From: Chitinophaga pinensis
Lineage (GTDB): Bacteria > Bacteroidota > Bacteroidia > Flavobacteriales_D > Crocinitomicaceae
Direction: 5' to 3'
DNA: 5,865 nucleotides
Assembly (NCBI GenBank): GCA_945861175.1
Contig: CAMATR010000139.1
Location: 1-5,865, forward strand
Notes under the pieces: model-generated
Seen by the model: the letters and a program-made list of their open reading frames with translations, nothing else
The model's database searches: none
Told to the model about the DNA's origin: nothing
Part shown: in pieces, positions 1-5,865 of the stretch
How positions within the stretch are numbered: position 1 is the first letter of the stretch
Layout of the letters: each line of letters begins with the position of its first letter
Made by a program: the position numbers and the translations under genes

Positions 1-1259
1 GGATCGATGTTATAGCGGTTGAGGATCAAAGGAATCAACGTGCCGAACGTAGCGGCAAAGATGATCACTGTGAAGAGGGAGATACTTACTACAAATCCAA
101 GTGTTGAGTTTTCAAAATAGGAAGCGATACCGAAGATCATGGCCGAAAGCAACAAACCGTTGATCAATGCCACGAGAAACTCTTTATACATTTTAGAAAG
201 AATCCCAGCAAACTGATCATTGCCTTTCGCGATAGATTGCACCACAATTGCGGATGATTGCACGCCTACATTTCCTCCCATCGCCGTAATCAGCGGAATG
301 AAAAAGGCCAGTGCAGGAATTTCCGTAATCCCCACTTCAAAGCGCGAGATCACTTGCGCACCAAGTGTTCCACCAAGCATCGCAATAATCAACCATGGAA
401 TACGGGCGCGTGTGTTCCGCCAAATACTAAAGTTTCCATCGATGCGTTCAGAGATACCAGAAGCTAACTGGAAATCCTTGTCTGCTTCCTCTTTGATCAC
501 ATCTACAACGTCATCGAGCGTAATACGTCCAACGAGTTTGTTTTGCAAATCAACAACAGGTACAGAGACTAGGTCGTATTTTTCCATGACCTTCGCCACG
601 TCCTCACTGCTATCGCTCGTTTTAACAGAGATGATGTTCTTTCCCTGATAGAGGTCTATAATCTTTGTCTTCGGATTGGCAAAAAGTAGTCGTTTTAACG
701 AAAGAACTCCTACGAGTTTATTGATGTCGTCCACCACATAAATGGTGTAGACTTTTTCCACATCTTCCGCTTGGCGGCGCAATTCAACAAGACAGCGATC
801 AACCGGCCAGTCCAATTTTGCCTGAATAAATTCTTTTTGCATCAGACCACCAGCGGTGTCTTCATCGTAGTTTAGTAGGTCTACAATGTCTTCAGCTGCT
901 TCGTCATCTTCCATTTGGGAAATCACTTCCTGAATCTGCTCATCAGAGAGTTCTCCAAGGATATCAGCTGCATCATCTGAATCCAAATTTTCGAGCTGAT
1001 CAGCAATTTCTTTGGTCGACAAAGAAGCTAGAAAGCGATCTCTAACATCCTCCTCAAGTTCCATTAGAACATCTGCCTGAACATCTTCTTCGAGCTGAAA
1101 GTAGATGTATTTTCCTTCTTCATTGCTCAGCATATCGAGGATCTCCGCAATGTCAGCGAAGTGCAAGTCAAGAATGTGTTCGCGAATCCAATGCACTTCC
1201 TGTTCCGCAATTTTATCGCGAAGTTGATCTAGGAAATCTTTGGTTAATTCGAAACGCAT
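1..1259 (-). CDS. mgtE: Magnesium transporter MgtE, C-terminus cut by window edge
   Basis: MgtE is an inner-membrane Mg2+-selective channel gated by cytosolic Mg2+. My translation gives 419 residues without a stop. It starts MRFELTKDFLDQLRDK and is followed by an acidic helical N-domain (about 20-130), rich in Asp/Glu as expected for the Mg2+ sensor. TAGGLM at 135-140 leads into two CBS domains (about 140-200 and 202-260; VSVPVVD near 230 in the second). A linking helix and membrane segments follow from about 285 (PWLIIAMLGG from 288). The family signature MGGNVGVQSSA is at 327-337. The visible end, LNRYNID, lies just before the last membrane helix, so roughly 30-40 residues are missing at the left edge, including the pore aspartate of that helix. 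The ATG at 1257-1259 is chosen because it matches the usual family N-terminus and sits just behind a TAnnTTTG promoter. The reading frame is intact throughout. By eye it is more GC-rich than the antiporter next to it. Confidence 0.96.
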   Translation of the reverse strand, partial: MRFELTKDFLDQLRDKIAEQEVHWIREHILDLHFADIAEILDMLSNEEGKYIYFQLEEDVQADVLMELEEDVRDRFLASLSTKEIADQLENLDSDDAADILGELSDEQIQEVISQMEDDEAAEDIVDLLNYDEDTAGGLMQKEFIQAKLDWPVDRCLVELRRQAEDVEKVYTIYVVDDINKLVGVLSLKRLLFANPKTKIIDLYQGKNIISVKTSDSSEDVAKVMEKYDLVSVPVVDLQNKLVGRITLDDVVDVIKEEADKDFQLASGISERIDGNFSIWRNTRARIPWLIIAMLGGTLGAQVISRFEVGITEIPALAFFIPLITAMGGNVGVQSSAIVVQSIAKGNDQFAGILSKMYKEFLVALINGLLLSAMIFGIASYFENSTLGFVVSISLFTVIIFAATFGTLIPLILNRYNID

Positions 1260-1273
1260 TTGAAAATTTTTGG

Positions 1274-1281
1274 CAAAGGTA
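1274..1281 (-). promoter_or_regulatory. Bacteroidota-type -7 promoter element (TAnnTTTG) of mgtE
   Basis: The minus strand reads TACCTTTG here, an exact match to the TAnnTTTG -7 consensus of the Bacteroidota housekeeping sigma factor. The element ends 14 bases before the mgtE ATG, so transcription should begin only about 8-11 bases before the start codon, leaving a nearly leaderless mRNA with no room for a riboswitch. No clean -33 TTG is visible. The nearest candidate is TTTAG (minus strand, 1300-1304), 18 bases upstream of the element, which is only a degenerate fit. Confidence 0.7.
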
Positions 1282-1411
1282 GGGAATAATCTTTTAAGCC
1301 TAAATCTTGAAGTCTTTTGAACTCAAATTAAGAAATCATAAATTAAACATTAAAAAGTTGTATCAAATCCTGAATATTCTCGTAAAAGGAATTTAAAGCC
1401 AATTATAGATT

Positions 1412-1419
1412 TAATTTAG
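1412..1419 (+). promoter_or_regulatory. Possible -7 element for the antiporter (weak)
   Basis: TAATTTAG matches TAnnTTTG at all but one position and lies 19 bases before the ATG at 1439, a plausible distance for a short leader. No TTG is visible at the expected 18-20 bases upstream. In DNA this AT-rich such matches arise easily by chance, so this is only a candidate. Confidence 0.25.
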
Positions 1420-1438
1420 CACTTTACAGCAAAGTAGG

Positions 1439-3610
1439 ATGAATTATTTTTTTGAACATCTTCTCCAAGAATTGCAGCTTCCTTTGAAGAGTCCTGTACT
1501 TGTTTTTTCATTGTTGCTCCTAATTATTTTGCTTTCTCCCATCATTCTTCGCAAAATTAGAATTCCAGCAATTATTGGTTTAATCATTTCCGGGGTAATT
1601 ATCGGCCCTCACGGATTTGGATTATTGGGAAGAAAGGCAATGGACTCTCAAGGGTATTTTGACATTGAACTCTTTGCAACAATAGGGTTGTTGTATATTA
1701 TGTTTATAGCTGGACTTGAGCTTGATTTGAACGAATTTAGAAAATACATTCGCAAAAGTATCACCTTTGGCGCGCTTACTTTTTTCGTTCCAATTTTACT
1801 TGGCTTTCCAATTTGCTACTATGGCCTTGGTCTTGGTCAGACAGCAAGTTGGTTAACCGCTAGTATGTTTGCCACACATACTTTAGTGGCCTACCCCATC
1901 ATTAGTAAGTTTGGTTTAACTAAACATTTATCAGTTGCGATAACTGTAGGAGGGACAATTCTTACGGATACTGCGGTATTAATAATTTTAACAGTCATTT
2001 CTTCCTCGGAGGAAGGAAATCTAGATAGTGTTTTTTGGATACGATTGTTAACCTCATTGAGCATTTTTTCGATCATCATGTTTTTACTGATTCCGAAAAT
2101 TGCGAGATGGTTTTTTAGTAAACTAGACAGTGAAAAAAACGCACAATATATTTTCGTGTTATCGATTGTCTTCTTCTCTGCCTTCATTGCAGAAGTAGCT
2201 GGTGTTGAACCTATTATTGGTGCGTTTGTAGCAGGATTGGTTTTGAACAGATTAATACCTCACAGTTCTATTCTAATGAATAGAGTAGAATTTATTGGCA
2301 ATACTTTATTTATTCCTTTCTTTTTGATTTCAGTTGGGATGGTAGTGGATTATAAGGTCTTCTTTTCGGGAACCTGGCCCTTGATCATCGCCGCTGTTCT
2401 TACTGTATTTGCAATTTTCAGTAAATGGTTGGCAGCTTTACTAACACAATTTATATTCAAATTGTCCGGAGCCGAAAGACAAATTATTTTTGGATTAAGC
2501 TCCTCGCATGCTGCAGCAACTTTGGCAATAATTATGGTTGGGTACAATGATGGTAATGGTCTTTTAGATGTTAACATTGTAAACGGAACCGTACTATTAA
2601 TTTTGTTTACTTGTCTTATAGCGTCATTTGTTACGGAAAGTGCTGGAAAAAGATTATTAATTCAAATTGCAGATCAGGGGGATGATTCAAATGAAACAAA
2701 ACTGAGAAATAAACATTTGATGGTCTCTATGAATGAATTAGAAGGAAATGAATCATTACTTGATTTCGCTTTATTGATTTCAGACCCTAGAGTAATCAAT
2801 CCTATTTCAGTTGTCAGTGTATATCCAAATAATGAAGACGCAGAGCGTATGATTCGCAAATCGCGAAAATCATTAGAAGATATTGTCAAGCACTTCTCTG
2901 GTCATGAAGCTAAGCTAAATACAATAGCCACAATTGACCACAATTTATCATCCGGAATTGCTCGCGTATCAAAAGAATTAGTTACCGATTTAGTAGTTCT
3001 GAATGATAGTAGGAAAATAAATTTGTTGAAAAGAATTATTGGTGATGACCGCGCACATTTAATGGATGTATGTGATAAAACAATTTTCTTTTGTCAATTG
3101 GATCACCCTTCTGTTTCTTATGATAAAATTCTTATTATTTGCCCAAAATTTGCCGAATTGGAGATGAGTTTTCCTCTCTGGGTAGAGCGAATTTTAAGGC
3201 TAGCAAAACAATTAAATCTAAAAATAGAATTATATTCAACTTTACCTACTTATGAAAAATGGTTGAAGGTTGGCGAAGCTAACAGAATGCTTGTGACTAC
3301 TAAGCTTATTGAGATTGAAGAAGTTGATGACTTTTATTTGCTGCACTCCAAACGCTCTCAAGATGATGTTATAATTTTTTGTGGCGCGAGAGCAGGATCT
3401 GTTTCCTATCAGCAAGGGTTGGATTCTTTCCCTTCAAAATTAGAAAAGGGTTACCCAGACAATGATTTAATTATCATTTATCCCTCTCAACATTCCTTGG
3501 AAAACATCTTTGGCAGCTATGATGACTTTGATGGAGCGGCTATAACTAAGAGTGTTGAGGCAATCCAGAAAATTGGAAAAGAGGTTGGAAGTATTTTCAA
3601 GAAATCTTAA
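1439..3610 (+). CDS. CPA2-family cation:proton antiporter with Usp-like C-terminal tail
   Basis: This is a 723-residue inner-membrane protein. Residues about 18-400 form some 12-13 hydrophobic segments of the Na+/H+ exchanger fold (Kef/NapA type). Recognisable stretches are IPAIIGLIISGVIIGPHG (42-59), LYIMFIAGLELDL (85-97), GGTILTDTAVL (171-181, the ion-binding segment with Thr176-Asp177), EPIIGAFVAGLVLNR (257-271), FLISVGMVVD (295-304) and GLSSSHAAATLA (352-363). TESAGKR (399-405) ends the membrane part. The remaining 320 residues are cytosolic and look like a pair of alpha/beta universal-stress-protein-like domains (about 425-555 and 560-720). There is no Rossmann TrkA-N/RCK domain as in KefB/KefC. 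The probable role is exchange of Na+ or K+ for H+ in pH and ion homeostasis; the ion cannot be read from the sequence. The ATG is preceded directly by GTAGG with no proper Shine-Dalgarno spacing, but the N-terminal length fits the family. Confidence 0.9.
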   Translation: MNYFFEHLLQELQLPLKSPVLVFSLLLLIILLSPIILRKIRIPAIIGLIISGVIIGPHGFGLLGRKAMDSQGYFDIELFATIGLLYIMFIAGLELDLNEFRKYIRKSITFGALTFFVPILLGFPICYYGLGLGQTASWLTASMFATHTLVAYPIISKFGLTKHLSVAITVGGTILTDTAVLIILTVISSSEEGNLDSVFWIRLLTSLSIFSIIMFLLIPKIARWFFSKLDSEKNAQYIFVLSIVFFSAFIAEVAGVEPIIGAFVAGLVLNRLIPHSSILMNRVEFIGNTLFIPFFLISVGMVVDYKVFFSGTWPLIIAAVLTVFAIFSKWLAALLTQFIFKLSGAERQIIFGLSSSHAAATLAIIMVGYNDGNGLLDVNIVNGTVLLILFTCLIASFVTESAGKRLLIQIADQGDDSNETKLRNKHLMVSMNELEGNESLLDFALLISDPRVINPISVVSVYPNNEDAERMIRKSRKSLEDIVKHFSGHEAKLNTIATIDHNLSSGIARVSKELVTDLVVLNDSRKINLLKRIIGDDRAHLMDVCDKTIFFCQLDHPSVSYDKILIICPKFAELEMSFPLWVERILRLAKQLNLKIELYSTLPTYEKWLKVGEANRMLVTTKLIEIEEVDDFYLLHSKRSQDDVIIFCGARAGSVSYQQGLDSFPSKLEKGYPDNDLIIIYPSQHSLENIFGSYDDFDGAAITKSVEAIQKIGKEVGSIFKKS
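3607..3610. other. Tail-to-tail stop codon overlap
   Basis: The self-complementary tetramer TTAA encodes both stops: TAA at 3608-3610 on the plus strand ends the antiporter, and TAA read from 3609 to 3607 on the minus strand ends the ligase gene. No GC-rich hairpin with a T-run is visible on either side, so each transcript probably runs some way into the opposite gene. Confidence 0.9.
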
Positions 3611-5166
3611 TTAGTAGGTTTAAGGTATAGACCATAAAAGAATGAAAATAATGAAACTCCGGCCTGTGTTTCAAGTGTATCTTCCAAAACAAATGTTACA
3701 ATTGCAACGAGCATGAAGACAATGGGAAAATAGTTTTGGTTTTTCCAATGAACTTTGATAAAGTAAAAGAGTATTGCCATTAAAGAAATAATCCCAAATA
3801 AGCCGAAACTCACCCAGCTTGTTAGGTAAGTGTTGTGAGCTCTAAGTCTGTATTCTTGATGAAGAGGAGAATCATCAATTGAGTATTGTTTATTAAAAGC
3901 ATCTTGAACATCACCTGTCCCAACACCAAACAGCCAATTCTTTTCTATAATATGCCAGGCTGTTTTCCAGTATTCGAAACGCTGTAATAGAGAGTGCCCA
4001 TTTGGATCTTCAGAATTTTGCAATTGAAATTGAATGCCTTTCCATCGCGCTAAAAGACCAGCCTCGCTTTCTTGAGGACTTGTGATTCCTTTTTCTATTG
4101 ACTTAATATCGTTAAGACTTAATGTTTGAAAACCCAAAGAATCTTTTTTCAAATTCTTGGCAGTCATGTAACGCATCAAAGTAAATCGAATGGGCTGTCC
4201 TTTTAGATCTTGACCAAAGTAGTCAATAGGTGATTTTTTCCCCCATTCTGATTTAAGTTCTTTTTCGCAGAGATTAGCAAGAACAGGCTGTCCATCGATA
4301 AACGTTTCTGGTAAAAGATTATGTGAATAGGCATTGCCACTCTTTGTTTTTTGCGGCAGAGAGTTTACATCTAATGTAATCTTTGGTTTAGTAATAGGAT
4401 AAATAAAGTAAGTGATGAATAAGTAGATTCCCACTAGGATTGAACCAGCTGCTATTCCTGCTAACAATTTTGAACGAAGTTGAATCCAGAAAATGATAAC
4501 GGATAAAAAAATAGTAGTTAAAGCTAATACGCCAGAAATTATTTGACTAAAATAAGTGTAATAGCAAAACCAAAGGGCACAGAGACCTATAATAATTTTC
4601 CATTTTATAGTCGCTCGAGTTAATTCATACAAACAAACCCCTGCGCCAAGGGCAATAAGAATTCCATATCGGATGTGCGACCCAAATAAGGATAATTCAC
4701 GGATGTCTGTATAAAGCTTATCACCAAAGAATTGGTTATAGGTGAAGAAATTAATAAGTGAAGTAAAAACAAGTCCAGCGATGAAAAAACCATTAACCAA
4801 TTGCAATTGTTGACCGCAGTTGATTGGTTTCAAAGCAAAAATAAGTGGGATAATTAACAAGGTTAACTTGGTCTTTAGATCCCCGAAGCCATAGGAATAA
4901 TTATCAGTCCAGGTTAATGCCAATAAATGCAGAGCAAAGAAAATGAATAATGGAATTAAGAGGCGATTTTGTTGAATACTGATTTTATGTTTTTTAAAAT
5001 CTCCCTCCAGAAGTATATTCAGCACCAACAATAGCATTGAAAGTGAAAGAATAATTTTACTTGTAGATAAACCTACTGCAAATGCACAGACACCAAATAA
5101 ATGAAATCGTTCGTGAAAACTGGAGCCAAATTTCCGTTGAAGCATAAGTAGAAAGTTTCTTTGCAT
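3607..5166 (-). CDS. O-antigen ligase/polymerase-family membrane protein (Wzy_C)
   Basis: This 519-residue polytopic inner-membrane protein belongs to the WaaL/Wzy superfamily, whose members transfer or polymerise undecaprenyl-linked glycans on the periplasmic face. About nine hydrophobic segments lie between residues 23 and 257. A long hydrophilic, presumably periplasmic stretch covers about 258-445, and three more membrane segments run to the end. The Wzy_C core is visible as RFEYWKTAWHIIEKNWLFGV (396-415), GTGD (416-419) and RAHNTYLTSWVSFGLFG (442-458), with Arg396 and His444 as candidate catalytic residues. The C-terminus EDTLETQAGVSLFSFFYGL (495-513) is, from memory, typical of Bacteroidota members. 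The ATG at 5164-5166 lies 12 bases after the stop of the upstream peptidase gene, suggesting cotranscription and possibly translational coupling. No Shine-Dalgarno is visible; Met8 is a possible alternative start. Whether it is a ligase for LPS O-antigen or a polymerase cannot be decided, since no other glycan genes are in view. Confidence 0.88.
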   Translation of the reverse strand: MQRNFLLMLQRKFGSSFHERFHLFGVCAFAVGLSTSKIILSLSMLLLVLNILLEGDFKKHKISIQQNRLLIPLFIFFALHLLALTWTDNYSYGFGDLKTKLTLLIIPLIFALKPINCGQQLQLVNGFFIAGLVFTSLINFFTYNQFFGDKLYTDIRELSLFGSHIRYGILIALGAGVCLYELTRATIKWKIIIGLCALWFCYYTYFSQIISGVLALTTIFLSVIIFWIQLRSKLLAGIAAGSILVGIYLFITYFIYPITKPKITLDVNSLPQKTKSGNAYSHNLLPETFIDGQPVLANLCEKELKSEWGKKSPIDYFGQDLKGQPIRFTLMRYMTAKNLKKDSLGFQTLSLNDIKSIEKGITSPQESEAGLLARWKGIQFQLQNSEDPNGHSLLQRFEYWKTAWHIIEKNWLFGVGTGDVQDAFNKQYSIDDSPLHQEYRLRAHNTYLTSWVSFGLFGIISLMAILFYFIKVHWKNQNYFPIVFMLVAIVTFVLEDTLETQAGVSLFSFFYGLYLKPTN

Positions 5167-5167
5167 T

Positions 5168-5181
5168 TGATCAAACGATCA
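5168..5181. repeat. Short inverted repeat at the peptidase/ligase junction
   Basis: TGATC-AAAC-GATCA is a perfect 5-base inverted repeat with a 4-base loop. It begins in the stop codon of the peptidase gene (TGA, minus strand 5181-5179) and fills the gap up to one base before the ligase ATG. An overlapping 10-base perfect palindrome, TTTGATCAAA, spans 5166-5175 and includes the first base of that ATG. The stem is too short and AT-rich for a terminator. If folded in mRNA it would sit where the ribosome loads for the ligase gene. Confidence 0.5.
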
Positions 5182-5865
5182 CTTTCCTAAAATAGTATTG
5201 TAACTCTTCAAATTTTTAAAAGTTTCCAGGGCCTTCAATAAAACTTCATCGGTTTTAAAGGAGTCAATTGCACGCCCTTTTTGAAAGTAATAGCGCGAAA
5301 CAATTTCGTTTTCAAGCATCATTTTTATTTCCGATTTGAATTTTTCAAGATCTCGTTCTTTCGACGGAACAACTTTTGCCATTAAAGCTTCATATTCTGC
5401 TTTTGAATCTTCATAGAAACCCTCATCTTCTGCTGTTTTCTTCATTTTTTTTAACATTTCCTCCGAAGCAGTAGAATAAGTGAATTCTTCTTTCAGCACA
5501 AACTCTTTGAACTTATTATATTCGGCGTCTGTCAATGCGAATACTCCTGCTTTATCAATAGACGCAAGTTCATTGTGATATTTTGTTGCGTAATTAAAAA
5601 GAAGGTTGTTTGCATAAATCGTAGCAGTGAGTCGACTCAATTCCTTTTCTTTTAAATCAATATCAGGTTCTATGCCCCTTCCATCAATAACTTTCCTTCC
5701 ATTAACTGTTTTGAATACTTTCAATAATGAATCTGCAATTTCTTTCGGTTTTTCACCGTCTTCTTTAGCATAATATTCAAGTCGTTGAACACATCTTCCC
5801 GAAGGAGTGTAATATTTGGCAATTGTCAACTTTACCTTTGATCCATATTTTAAATCATATGTTCT
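5179..5865 (-). CDS. S41-family C-terminal processing peptidase, 5' end cut by window edge
   Basis: Carboxy-terminal processing (Tsp/CtpA-type) peptidases are periplasmic serine proteases with a Ser-Lys dyad and a PDZ domain. The visible part is the last 228 residues. The frame stays open to the right edge and begins RTYDLKYGSKVKLTIAKYYT, followed by PSGR (21-24), the conserved strand-and-loop just after the catalytic lysine region. GRGIEPDI (62-69) is another family hallmark. Residues about 75-228 form a charged, helical Lys/Glu-rich tail that I associate with the long Bacteroidota versions. The PDZ domain, catalytic Ser and Lys, and signal peptide all lie beyond the window. A TTG at 5827-5829 could be misread as a start, but homology continues upstream of it. 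The gene is followed by the ligase gene on the same strand after 12 bases. The natural substrate is unknown. Confidence 0.93.
   Translation of the reverse strand, partial: RTYDLKYGSKVKLTIAKYYTPSGRCVQRLEYYAKEDGEKPKEIADSLLKVFKTVNGRKVIDGRGIEPDIDLKEKELSRLTATIYANNLLFNYATKYHNELASIDKAGVFALTDAEYNKFKEFVLKEEFTYSTASEEMLKKMKKTAEDEGFYEDSKAEYEALMAKVVPSKERDLEKFKSEIKMMLENEIVSRYYFQKGRAIDSFKTDEVLLKALETFKNLKSYNTILGK

Larger units (their letters stand above)
1260..1438. other. Divergent AT-rich intergenic region between mgtE and the antiporter
   Basis: These 179 bases separate two genes pointing away from each other, so both promoters should lie here. The mgtE -7 element is clear at 1274-1281. On the plus strand the best candidate for the antiporter is TAATTTAG at 1412-1419, one base off the TAnnTTTG consensus. 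The middle is very AT-rich. It holds an 8-base palindrome GAATATTC near 1372-1379 but no long inverted repeat, no RNA fold and no small ORF that I would defend. Confidence 0.75.

Noticed and set aside
220..648. An open plus-strand frame of 142 codons, and a smaller one at 258-467
   Set aside because: Both lie wholly antisense to mgtE, whose minus-strand frame matches the family across the same stretch. Their translations show no recognisable features.
1260..1438. Riboswitch or small RNA in the divergent intergenic region
   Set aside because: The region is very AT-rich, has no long complementary arms, and the mgtE -7 element leaves almost no leader.
1891..2889. Three minus-strand open frames (1891-2187, 2350-2577, 2674-2889)
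   Set aside because: They are antisense shadows inside the antiporter gene, with no family-like motifs and no promoter or start signal.
3610..3650. Intrinsic terminator after the antiporter (GGT-ATAG-ACC near 3623-3632)
   Set aside because: The stem is only 3 bases and no T-run follows, so it is not a credible terminator.
5827..5829. TTG on the minus strand as the start of the S41 gene
   Set aside because: The reading frame continues upstream to the window edge with residues that fit the family (YDLKYGSKVK before LTIAKYYTPSGR), so this is an internal leucine codon.
5833..5840. TACCTTTG on the plus strand, a perfect TAnnTTTG match near the right edge
   Set aside because: It lies inside the S41 coding sequence, antisense to it, with no plus-strand gene following in view. 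A motif with six fixed bases is expected to occur by chance at this length.

Overview
The window looks like an ordinary, fully coding stretch of a Bacteroidota chromosome, probably from an aquatic or marine Flavobacteriales or Cytophagales type; the exact lineage cannot be fixed from the sequence. Four lines of evidence agree. The mgtE start is preceded by TACCTTTG, which fits the Bacteroidota -7 element TAnnTTTG. None of the visible starts has a clear Shine-Dalgarno sequence. The DNA is AT-rich. The protein variants (S41 peptidase tail, O-antigen ligase with a long extracytoplasmic loop, antiporter with a Usp-like tail) are ones I associate with this phylum.

Layout: (1) 1-1259, minus strand: the magnesium channel/transporter MgtE, complete at its N-terminus and lacking only its last membrane segment at the left edge. 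(2) 1260-1438: an AT-rich divergent intergenic region of 179 bases carrying the mgtE promoter and presumably that of the antiporter. (3) 1439-3610, plus strand: a CPA2-family (Kef/NapA-like) monovalent cation:proton antiporter of 723 residues with a cytosolic Usp-like tail. (4) 3607-5166, minus strand: a membrane O-antigen ligase/polymerase-family protein (Wzy_C), whose stop overlaps the antiporter stop tail to tail by 4 bases. (5) 5179-5865, minus strand: the C-terminal 228 residues of an S41-family carboxy-terminal processing peptidase; its start and catalytic Ser/Lys lie beyond the right edge. The ligase start is 12 bases after the peptidase stop, so these two probably form an operon.

Functionally the window holds two themes. 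mgtE and the antiporter are divergent ion-homeostasis genes (Mg2+ and Na+ or K+/H+). The peptidase and the ligase are cell-envelope genes (periplasmic proteolysis and surface glycan attachment). No tRNA, rRNA, insertion sequence, CRISPR array, phage gene or defence gene was seen, and I found no sign of a novel multi-gene system. The points worth a second look are small: an almost leaderless mgtE transcript, an atypical Thr-Asp pair in the antiporter core, a degenerate Usp-like tail, a convergent stop overlap with no visible terminator, a palindrome at the peptidase/ligase junction, and the very long loop of the ligase.
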